DNA of 64,000 nt from Massilia sp. MS-15 (GTDB taxonomy: Bacteria; Pseudomonadota; Gammaproteobacteria; Burkholderiales; Burkholderiaceae_D). The notes under the pieces were generated by a model that worked only from the letters and a program-made list of their open reading frames with translations, was not told the DNA's origin and did not search any database. The stretch is taken from assembly GCF_020176695.1 (NCBI RefSeq), contig NZ_JAIWIA010000038.1, forward strand, positions 1 through 64,000, written 5' to 3'. The translations under genes were made by a program, and so were the position numbers. Positions 46,327 to 53,353 of this stretch are shown here, piece by piece; within the stretch, counting starts at the first letter, position 1, and each line of letters starts with the position of its first letter.

Positions 46327-47451
46327 GTGCGCCTGTCCTGGTACAAGATCTGGCGCCTGGGCGTCAAGGAGTGGTGGAGCCTGGCGCGCGACCCGGTCAT
46401 GCTCGGTCTGATCGTCTACAGCTTCACCGCGGCCGTGTGGATCGCCGCGACGGCCCAACCCGACACCCTGAGCCGGGCCGCGCTCGCGATCGTCGACGAA
46501 GACGTCTCGCCGCTGTCCCTGCGCATCCGCCAGGCCTTCCTGGCCCCGCAGTTCATGGCGCCCGAGCAGATCGGGCTGGCGCAGCTCGATACGCGCCTGG
46601 ACCGCGGCAGCGCCACGTTCGTGCTGGTGATCCCGGCCGGTTTCCAGCGCCGCGTGCTGGCCGGGCGTCCAGCCGCGCTCCAGCTGAACGTGGACGCGAC
46701 CCGCATGAGCCAGGCGTTTGCCGGCAGCGGCTACATCGAACAGATCGCACTGGGCGAGGTGGCCGCCTTCATGCACGGGGTGCGCGCCGATGCATCCGCA
46801 CGCGTCGCGCTGGTGGCGCGAGCCCGCTTCAACCCAACGCTCACGCCTTCCTGGTTTGGCGGCTTGATGGAACTGATCAACAACGTCACCATGCTGGCCG
46901 TGATCCTGAGCGGCGCCGCCCTCATCCGTGAGCGCGAGCATGGCACCGTGGAGCACCTGCTGGCGATGCCGGTGCGCGGCGCCGAAATCCTGCTGGCCAA
47001 ATTGTGGTCGATGGCGACGGTCGTGCTGCTGGCAACGATGGTCGCGCTGCTGGTGGTCCTGCGCGGGCTGCTCGAGGTTGGTCTGCAGGGCTCGCTGCCC
47101 CTGTTCCTGCTCGGGGTGGCGCTGCACCTGTTCGCCACCACGTCGCTTGGCATCCTGATGGCCGCAAGCGCACGCGGCATGCCGCAGTTCGGCCTGCTGG
47201 TGATCCTGGCCATGCTGCCGCTGCAGATGCTGTCTGGCGCCACGACGCCGCGTGAGAGCATCCCTGCCGTACTGCGCGAACTGATGCTGCTGGCGCCAAC
47301 CACCCATTTTGTCGAGCTGAGCCAGGCTATCCTGTTCCGTGGCGCCGGGTTCGAGGTGGTGTGGCGGCCCATGCTGGCCCTGCTGGCGATCGGCGCCGTA
47401 CTGTCCGGGCTCGGCCTGGCGCGCTTCGGCGCGGCCTTGCGGCCGCGCTGA
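46327..47451 (+). CDS. ABC-2 type permease (YhhJ-like), GTG start
   Basis: The 374-residue protein has one N-terminal membrane helix, a periplasmic domain of about 150 residues and five or six C-terminal helices, the ABC-2 export permease layout. It is the second permease half for the RbbA-like fusion. The start is GTG at 46327, one base after the rbbA stop, with CAGGAGCG just upstream. It ends the FNR-linked block and is convergent with the SYLF gene. Confidence 0.88.
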   Translation: MRLSWYKIWRLGVKEWWSLARDPVMLGLIVYSFTAAVWIAATAQPDTLSRAALAIVDEDVSPLSLRIRQAFLAPQFMAPEQIGLAQLDTRLDRGSATFVLVIPAGFQRRVLAGRPAALQLNVDATRMSQAFAGSGYIEQIALGEVAAFMHGVRADASARVALVARARFNPTLTPSWFGGLMELINNVTMLAVILSGAALIREREHGTVEHLLAMPVRGAEILLAKLWSMATVVLLATMVALLVVLRGLLEVGLQGSLPLFLLGVALHLFATTSLGILMAASARGMPQFGLLVILAMLPLQMLSGATTPRESIPAVLRELMLLAPTTHFVELSQAILFRGAGFEVVWRPMLALLAIGAVLSGLGLARFGAALRPR

Positions 47452-47465
47452 GCATGCCAGGTGCG

Positions 47466-48176
47466 CTACCTGTCCGGGGCCGAGACCGCTTCTGCGCGTT
47501 CGCCGAGCGCCGTGCGCAGGGGTTCCGCCTGCGGATCCTGCGGACTGCCGTCCAGCGCGTCGAGCGCGTTGACCGGCTTGCCGTAGTGAGCCTGGGTCAG
47601 GCGCTGGTTGTAGCGGATGTCATCGACCGCGATGGTCGCCGCATTGCCGAACAGGCCCTTGGCGCCGGACCAGGCCACGACGTCGCCACCCGTCGTGCCC
47701 TGCGCCATGCGTGCGTAGTTCACCACGGTGAGGCCCGCATCGGCCCTGAGCGAGAAGTTGTTGCGCTTGCGGACATGGTCGACCGCCTTCTGGTTCATGA
47801 GCAGCAGGGCGAAGGGGCCCGCCTCGCCCCCGGCCTGCAGGCCGATGCTGATGCCGCCGGTCGTGTAGAACGCCGGGTTCCCCCAGTGCCCGTCCCTGCG
47901 CCGCAGCACCAGCACGCCCGAACCGCTCCCGGCGCCGACCGCGGGACCAGCGTGGTCGCAGGCGGGCACGATATAGACGCCACGCGCGCTGCCGATCAAG
48001 GCCGCAAGTCCGGGAGCGCGGGACATGGTGTGCGCCACGCCGGCAGCATCGGCCAGGAGGCGCACGGCGGCTTGCCTGAGCTGGGCGCCGCTCTCCTGGC
48101 CGGCTGCAGCCGGACTGGATGCCAGCAGGATCGTGGCAAGGCGAGACAGGCCGGCGTGCTGGAACGCTGTGGACAT
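47466..48176 (-). CDS. SYLF (Ysc84) domain protein, exported
   Basis: The 236-residue protein has a short N-terminal hydrophobic stretch (about residues 9-24, ending AAAG) that may be a signal peptide, and then a SYLF lipid-binding domain: SARGVYIVPACDHAGPAVG, GVLVLRRRDGHW, FYTTGGISIGLQAGGE and LLLMNQKAVDHV are its conserved blocks. Bacterial SYLF proteins are usually periplasmic or outer-membrane associated and respond to stress. I chose the ATG at 48176. It stands alone, divergent from the thermostable-hemolysin cluster. Confidence 0.85.
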   Translation of the reverse strand: MSTAFQHAGLSRLATILLASSPAAAGQESGAQLRQAAVRLLADAAGVAHTMSRAPGLAALIGSARGVYIVPACDHAGPAVGAGSGSGVLVLRRRDGHWGNPAFYTTGGISIGLQAGGEAGPFALLLMNQKAVDHVRKRNNFSLRADAGLTVVNYARMAQGTTGGDVVAWSGAKGLFGNAATIAVDDIRYNQRLTQAHYGKPVNALDALDGSPQDPQAEPLRTALGERAEAVSAPDR

Positions 48177-48359
48177 GGTGTATCCCCCGTGTACCGGTTG
48201 TCGGGCAGCGGCGCGCGGCATGCCTGCGTGCGCTGACCGGGATCGTCTGTAGACAGTGTAGAAGCATATGTGGTCGAGGAACAGGTGCACACCTCGTGAG
48301 TCAGTCTGCAAGCTGGGCTGACCCGCCCCTGTCCCGCGGCCTGTCGAGGGTGCCGCACG

Positions 48360-48376
48360 CTTAATCTCGGGTTAAT
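48360..48376 (+). promoter_or_regulatory. PmrA/QseB-type tandem box with promoter
   Basis: CTTAAT, five bases, GTTAAT (48360-48376) matches the direct-repeat site of PmrA/QseB-type OmpR-family regulators (YTTAAD-N5-YTTAAD). A CATAGT -10 candidate follows at 48385-48390, so the box overlaps the -35 region. The start would be about 48397, 34 bases before the hemolysin-family ATG. The cluster itself encodes a regulator of this class at 52688. Confidence 0.6.
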
Positions 48377-48430
48377 GTTCGCCGCATAGTCTTGTGCCAT
48401 TGCAACACTCTGACCCAAAGGCACACGATC

Positions 48431-49078
48431 ATGCTGAACGTCCTGGACCCGCTCGCGGCGGACATGCCGCCGGCGCGCAGCTGCCGGGCCCGCACCGCGC
48501 TCGAGCGCTTCGATCGCGGCGATCCGGGCCGCGCCGGACTGGAGGCATTCATCGCCGCCACTTTCCTGCGCAATTACGGCGCCCGCATCGCGCACTTCAG
48601 CGACACCCTGGTCGGCTGCCGCGATGCCGACGGCACCTGGACCGCCGCGCTCGGGTACTCGGTGGCCGGCGCAGCGCCCCTGTTCCTCGAGCACTACCTC
48701 GACGCCCCGATCGAGACCGAAGTCGGACGGCGCGTGGCGCGCCCGGTCGCGCGCGGCGACATCGTGGAGGTCGGCAACCTGGCCGCGACCCATCCCGGCG
48801 CGGCGCGCGCCCTGATCGTCGGCACCACCGCGCTGCTGCACGAACTCGGCCTGCGCATCGTGGTGTTCACGGCCACGACCAGCCTGCTCAATTCCTTCGG
48901 CCGCCTGCACCTGCGGCCGCAGCCCCTGGCCCTGGCCGACCCGGCGCGCCTGCCGGACGGCGGCGCGCAGTGGGGCAGCTATTACGACACCCATCCCCAG
49001 GTCATGTTTGGCGACATCCATTATGGTTATACAGAACTTGCTCGACTCGCTACCCGACTCCGCCGTCCTGCTGAGTGA
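48431..49078 (+). CDS. thermostable hemolysin family protein
   Basis: The 215-residue protein matches the thermostable-hemolysin family: ALERFDRGDPGRAGLEAFIAATFLRNYGARI near the N-terminus, then EVGNLAATHPGAARALI and ATTSLLNSFGRLHLRP. The family is named after a Vibrio protein, has a GNAT/autoinducer-synthase-like fold in structure-based classifications, and its chemistry is not settled. I chose the ATG at 48431 because the family starts about there. It heads a seven-gene cluster behind a PmrA/QseB-type box. Its 3' end overlaps the ligase gene by 56 bases. Confidence 0.82.
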   Translation: MLNVLDPLAADMPPARSCRARTALERFDRGDPGRAGLEAFIAATFLRNYGARIAHFSDTLVGCRDADGTWTAALGYSVAGAAPLFLEHYLDAPIETEVGRRVARPVARGDIVEVGNLAATHPGAARALIVGTTALLHELGLRIVVFTATTSLLNSFGRLHLRPQPLALADPARLPDGGAQWGSYYDTHPQVMFGDIHYGYTELARLATRLRRPAE

Positions 49079-50498
49079 CGGCCAGCATTCGCTCGACCGT
49101 GCCGCGCTGGCACGGCGGATCGACGGCCTGTGCGCCGCGTTGCGCGCACGCGCCCGACCGGACGCTCCGGTCGGCATCCTGGCCGATAATTCCCCCGCCT
49201 GGCTAATGGTCGACCTCGCCACGCAGGCGCTCGGCCTCACGCTGGTGCCGCTGCCCCTGTTCTTCACCCCGCAGCAGTGGCTGCATGTGATCGCCGAAAG
49301 CGGTATCGGGGCGTTGTTCTGCGCCGACCCGGCCCAGGGCGCCGCATTGGGCTTCGAGGACGTGCGGGCCGTGCCAGCAGCCGGCGGCCCGCTGGCGCTG
49401 TGCGAGATGCGCCGTGCGCCCCGGGCGGTCGACCTGGCTGGCGTGCAAAAGCTCACCTTCACCTCGGGCACCACCTCGGCGCCGAAAGGCGTGTGCCTGT
49501 CGGCCGGGCAGCAATGGGAAGTGGCCGCCGCGCTGCGCGCCGGCGTTGCGCCGCTGGCACTGGAACGCCACCTGTGCCTGCTGCCTTTCGCGGTGCTGCT
49601 GGAGAACATCGCCGGACCGTACACCGCGCTGCTGAGCGGCGCGACCACGATCTGCCCGCCGCTGGCCGAAACAGGGATGCAGGGCGCCAGCGGCTTCGAC
49701 CCGGTCGTCTGCCTCGACGCGATCGCCCGCTACGCGCCGCACAGCATCACCCTGGTGCCGCAGATGCTGCAGGCGCTGGTCGCCGCCAGCGCGCCGGACG
49801 ACCCGCGCATCGCCAGCCTGCGCTTCGTCGCGGTTGGCGGCGGCAAGATGCCGCCCCAGCTCCTGGGCGCGGCCCGTGCGCGCGGCTTCCCTGTGTTCGA
49901 AGGTTATGGCTTGTCCGAATGCGCCTCGGTGGTGGCCCTGAACCTGCCCGGCGGCCAGCGCGACGGCAGCGTCGGCCGCCCGCTCGGACACCGGCGCGTG
50001 GCCATCGCCGAGGATGGCGAGATCCTGGTGCAGGGCTGCGCCGCGCGCTGCCTCGGGCAGCCGGCCCAGGAAGGGGAGTGGCTGGCCACGGGGGACCTCG
50101 GCCACATCGACGCCGACGGCTTCCTGTTCGTCGACGGCCGCAAGAAAGACATCCTGATCACCGGCTACGGCCGCAACGTCTCGCCCGAATGGCCGGAAGC
50201 GGCGCTGCTCGGCAGCGGTCCGATCGCCCAGGCGATGGTGGTCGGCGAAGCCCAGCCTTACCTTGGCGCGCTGCTGGTGCCGGCCCGGCCCGGGCTCACT
50301 CCGGCCCAGCTGCAGGAAGCCGTCGACCGCGCCAACGCGCAGCTGCCCGACTATGCGCAGCTCAGGCGCTGGCGCGCGGTTGCGCCCTTCACCCCGGCCG
50401 CCGGCCTGCTCACGCCCAACGGGCGCCTGCGCCGCGCCGCCATCCATAGCACCCATGCGAGCGACATCGCATCCCTGTTCGACCAACCGGAGTTCTGA
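49023..50498 (+). CDS. AMP-forming acyl-CoA/acid ligase, A10 Lys replaced
   Basis: The 491-residue protein is an ANL-superfamily adenylating enzyme: P-loop TFTSGTTSAPKGV, EGYGLSECASV, GEWLATGDLGHIDADG and DGRKKDILITGYGRNVSP are present in order. The C-terminal A10 motif reads TPNGRLRR, with Arg where canonical enzymes have the catalytic Lys (PNGKxxR), so full adenylation activity is uncertain. The substrate is unknown; a carboxylic acid activated for the downstream oxidase and reductase is plausible. Start at the ATG 49023 (overlapping the upstream gene); a TTG at 49008 is an alternative. The stop is one base from the next GTG. Confidence 0.82.
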   Translation: MVIQNLLDSLPDSAVLLSDGQHSLDRAALARRIDGLCAALRARARPDAPVGILADNSPAWLMVDLATQALGLTLVPLPLFFTPQQWLHVIAESGIGALFCADPAQGAALGFEDVRAVPAAGGPLALCEMRRAPRAVDLAGVQKLTFTSGTTSAPKGVCLSAGQQWEVAAALRAGVAPLALERHLCLLPFAVLLENIAGPYTALLSGATTICPPLAETGMQGASGFDPVVCLDAIARYAPHSITLVPQMLQALVAASAPDDPRIASLRFVAVGGGKMPPQLLGAARARGFPVFEGYGLSECASVVALNLPGGQRDGSVGRPLGHRRVAIAEDGEILVQGCAARCLGQPAQEGEWLATGDLGHIDADGFLFVDGRKKDILITGYGRNVSPEWPEAALLGSGPIAQAMVVGEAQPYLGALLVPARPGLTPAQLQEAVDRANAQLPDYAQLRRWRAVAPFTPAAGLLTPNGRLRRAAIHSTHASDIASLFDQPEF

Positions 50499-50499
50499 C

Positions 50500-51174
50500 G
50501 TGAATTTTTTCGACCAACTGCAATCCGCCACCGAAGCCCAGCGACAGGAGATGTTCGCGATCCCGCTCATCCAGGACGCGCTCCAGGGCCAGGTCGTCAC
50601 TTCCCAGTACATCGCCTTCCTGTCCCAGGCCTACCACCACGTGAAGCATACGGTGCCGCTCCTGATGGCCTGCGGCAGCCGCCTCGGCGAGCGCCATGAG
50701 TGGCTGCGCGAGGCGATCGCCGAATACATCGAGGAAGAGGTCGGCCACCAGGAATGGATCCTGTCCGACATCCGCGCCTGCGGCGGCGACGCCGAGGCGG
50801 TGCGCCGCGCCCGGCCCCATGCCAGCACCGAACTGATGGTGGCCTACGCCTACCACCAGGTCGACCGCGGCAACCCGGTCGGCTTCTTCGGCATGGTGCA
50901 CGTCCTGGAAGGCACCAGCACCGCGCTGGCCACCCATGCCGCCGGCAGCATCCAGACCGCGCTGGCGCTGCCGCCGGAAGCCTTCAGCTACCTCAGCTCG
51001 CACGGCAGCCTCGACCTCGAACACGTGGCCTTCTTCGAGACGCTCATGAACCGGCTCGACGACCAGGCCGACCGCGAGGCCGTGATCCACGTGGCAGGCA
51101 TGATGTACGGCCTGTACGGTAATGTGTTCCGCAGCCTGCCGCGCGGCGGGCAGCTGTTCGGGAAGGGTGCCTGA
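50500..51174 (+). CDS. haem-oxygenase-like diiron oxidase (TenA/HDO-like)
   Basis: The 224-residue all-helical protein belongs to the TenA/PqqC-like, iron-containing redox family. Ligand-like residues are Glu80-x2-His83 (EVGH), Glu137 (VLEGTS) and His168-x3-Asp172-x2-His175 (HGSLDLEH), which is the pattern of haem-oxygenase-like diiron oxidases such as CADD and, in part, UndA. Such enzymes cleave or oxidise amino or fatty acids with O2. The start is a GTG one base after the ligase stop, with GGAG eight bases upstream. It is not a TenA thiaminase: the active-site Cys context is missing. Confidence 0.82.
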   Translation: MNFFDQLQSATEAQRQEMFAIPLIQDALQGQVVTSQYIAFLSQAYHHVKHTVPLLMACGSRLGERHEWLREAIAEYIEEEVGHQEWILSDIRACGGDAEAVRRARPHASTELMVAYAYHQVDRGNPVGFFGMVHVLEGTSTALATHAAGSIQTALALPPEAFSYLSSHGSLDLEHVAFFETLMNRLDDQADREAVIHVAGMMYGLYGNVFRSLPRGGQLFGKGA

Positions 51175-51175
51175 G

Positions 51176-51976
51176 ATGGCGGCGCCACGGCAGGGCAGGC
51201 GCTACCGGGCGGTGCTCACCGGCGCCAGCGGCGGCATCGGCGCGGCCATCGCCGCGCGCCTGGCGCCCCACTGCGCGCTGCTGATCCTGGTCGGGCGCCA
51301 GCGCGAGGCCCTGGAAGCGCTGGCCCGTAGCCTGCGCGGCTGCGACGTGCAGATCGTGTGCGGCGACCTGTGCGAGCGGCACACCCTGAGCGCGATCGCC
51401 GCCACGGCGCGCGCCAGCGGTGGAATCGATCTCCTGATCAACAATGCCGGCGTGAGCAGCTTCCACGCCTTCGAGACCCAGGACCCGGCCGCGATCCGGG
51501 CCCAGGTCGAGACCAACCTGCTGGCGCCGATGCTGCTCACCCGCGAGCTGCTGCCGCTGCTGGGCGCGGCGGCCTCGGCCCAGGTGATCAACATCGGTTC
51601 GGTGTTCGGCTCGCTCGGCTTTCCCGGCTTCGCCGCCTACGGCGCAGCCAAGGCCGGGCTGGCCGGCTTCTCGCAGTCGCTGCGGCGCGAGTACGCCGAT
51701 TCGACGGTCGCGGTACGCCATTTCTCGCCGCGCGCCACCCGCACCGCGATCAACAGCGACGCCGTCAAGGACATGAACCGCGCACTGCGCACCGCCGAGG
51801 ACACGCCGGAAGCGGTGGCGGACGCCTTCATGCGCTTCCTGTCCGGCTCGGCAGCCTCGCGCACCCTGGGCGGCGCCGAACGCCTCTTCGTACTGGTCAA
51901 CAAACTGCTGCCCGGCATTCCCGAGAGGGCGATCCGCAAGCAGCTCGTGCAGATCAGAAAATATTTGCCTCGATGA
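51176..51976 (+). CDS. short-chain dehydrogenase/reductase
   Basis: The 266-residue protein has the NAD(P) motif TGASGGIG (residues 16-23), NNAG, the catalytic Ser in NIGSVFG and the Tyr-x3-Lys pair in YGAAKAG. A tail of about 35 residues (AERLFVLVNKLLPGIPERAIRKQ cut to its hydrophobic-basic character) may touch the membrane. It starts one base after the oxidase stop. In the cluster it probably reduces or oxidises the product of the ligase/oxidase pair. Confidence 0.9.
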   Translation: MAAPRQGRRYRAVLTGASGGIGAAIAARLAPHCALLILVGRQREALEALARSLRGCDVQIVCGDLCERHTLSAIAATARASGGIDLLINNAGVSSFHAFETQDPAAIRAQVETNLLAPMLLTRELLPLLGAAASAQVINIGSVFGSLGFPGFAAYGAAKAGLAGFSQSLRREYADSTVAVRHFSPRATRTAINSDAVKDMNRALRTAEDTPEAVADAFMRFLSGSAASRTLGGAERLFVLVNKLLPGIPERAIRKQLVQIRKYLPR

Positions 51977-52002
51977 CATCAACGTAGTACAAAGGAGAAA
52001 CC

Positions 52003-52662
52003 ATGAATAGCTTGTTCCGATGCGTGTTCCGATGGATGGCGGCGCTGTCCGCCGCCGGGCTGGTGGCGGGGGCGGCCTGGGCCGGCCCGGCCGAGGACGT
52101 GGCCCGCATGCAGCAGGGCTGGGAACAGATCAAGTACGCCACGCCCGCCAGCCGCCAGGAGGCCGAGTTCGAGCGCCTGCGGGCCGAGAGCGAGGGCCTG
52201 GCGGCGCGCAATCCCGGCAATGCCGACGTGCTGATCTGGTATGCCATCGTCGAGTCGACCTATGCCGGGGCCAAGGGCGGGATCGGCGCGCTGAAGTACG
52301 TCAAGAACGCCAGGAAGTCGCTCGAGCAGGCGCTCGCGATCAACCCGAACGCGCTGGCAGGCTCGGCCTATACCAGCCTGGGCTCACTGTATTACCAGGT
52401 GCCCGGCTGGCCGATCGGCTTCGGCGACAAGGCCAAGGCCGAGGAGTATCTCAGGAAGGGCCTGGCGATCAATCCGGACGGGATCGATCCGAACTATTTC
52501 TATGGCGACTACCTGTTCCGCAAGGACGACTTCACGGGCGCCGAGCGCTACCTGCGCAAGGCCTTGCAGGCACCGGACCGGCCGGGGCGCAAGCTGGCCG
52601 ACGAGGGCCGCCGCGGCGAGATCAAGCAGCTGCTGAGCCAGATCGCAGAAGGAAAGAAATGA
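52003..52662 (+). CDS. exported TPR-repeat protein
   Basis: The 219-residue protein has a signal peptide (hydrophobic about residues 9-26, ending AWAGP) and two to three TPR-like repeats (ALKYVKNARKSLEQALAINPN, AEEYLRKGLAINPDG and AERYLRKALQAP, described here by their starts). It should act as a periplasmic scaffold. It lies 26 bases after the dehydrogenase and 25 before the response regulator, so it belongs to the same transcript. No enzymatic motif is seen. Confidence 0.82.
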   Translation: MNSLFRCVFRWMAALSAAGLVAGAAWAGPAEDVARMQQGWEQIKYATPASRQEAEFERLRAESEGLAARNPGNADVLIWYAIVESTYAGAKGGIGALKYVKNARKSLEQALAINPNALAGSAYTSLGSLYYQVPGWPIGFGDKAKAEEYLRKGLAINPDGIDPNYFYGDYLFRKDDFTGAERYLRKALQAPDRPGRKLADEGRRGEIKQLLSQIAEGKK

Positions 52663-52687
52663 CGGGAATCCGCCAAGGGATGCACTC

Positions 52688-53353
52688 TTGAGGCTGCTGC
52701 TGGTCGAGGATGACGCGCTGCTGGCCAGCGGCCTGCGGGTCGCGCTGCGGCGCGCCCATTACACGGTCGAGCACGTGTGCGACGGCGCCTCGGCCGTGGC
52801 GGCGCTGCGCGACAACGCCTTCGACATCGCCGTGCTCGACCTTGGCCTGCCCGAGCTCGACGGCACCCGGGTGCTCGAGCAGGTGCGCGCCGCCGGCAAT
52901 GGCCTGCCGGTGCTGATCCTGTCGGCGCGCGATGCGATGCGCGACCGGGTCCAGAGCCTCGACCTCGGGGCCGACGACTACCTGGTCAAGCCCTTCGAAC
53001 TCGACGAACTGCTGGCGCGCCTGCGCGTCCTGATGCGGCGCCACGGCGGGCGCCCGGTCAACCGGATCGAACGCGGCGCGCTGGTGCTGGAAGTGGACAG
53101 CCTGCGCGCCTCCTGGCACGGCCAGCCGGTCGAGCTGCAGCGGCTCGAGTTCATGCTGCTCAAGCAGCTTGCCGAGCAGCCGCAGCGCGTCTTCAACCGC
53201 GCCCAGCTGGAGGAAACACTGTACGGCTGGGGCGAGGGGGTGGAGAGCAACACCATCGACGTCCACGTGCATCACCTGCGCAAGAAGCTCGCGCCGGCGG
53301 CGATCAAGACCGTGCGCGGGGTCGGCTACCGGCTCGGCGACGTCAACGCATGA
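52688..53353 (+). CDS. OmpR-family response regulator (PmrA/QseB-like), TTG start
   Basis: The 221-residue protein has a receiver domain with the phospho-acceptor Asp51 (VLDLGLP) and the Lys in VKPFE, and a winged-helix domain ending TVRGVGYRLG. The recognition-helix region SNTIDVHVHHLRKKL is that of PmrA/QseB/TctD-type regulators. The start is TTG at 52688, after AAGGGA; no ATG or GTG fits upstream of the receiver core. The stop overlaps the kinase ATG. It is the obvious candidate to bind the tandem box at 48360. Confidence 0.92.
   Translation: MRLLLVEDDALLASGLRVALRRAHYTVEHVCDGASAVAALRDNAFDIAVLDLGLPELDGTRVLEQVRAAGNGLPVLILSARDAMRDRVQSLDLGADDYLVKPFELDELLARLRVLMRRHGGRPVNRIERGALVLEVDSLRASWHGQPVELQRLEFMLLKQLAEQPQRVFNRAQLEETLYGWGEGVESNTIDVHVHHLRKKLAPAAIKTVRGVGYRLGDVNA

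Noticed and set aside
50500..51174. TenA thiaminase / thiamin salvage enzyme
   Set aside because: The haem-oxygenase-like metal ligand pattern is complete and there are no thiamin genes or a visible THI riboswitch nearby.
52777..53349. Extension of the histidine kinase upstream through the regulator gene
   Set aside because: It is an out-of-frame reading of the response regulator; the kinase begins at the ATG overlapping the regulator stop.
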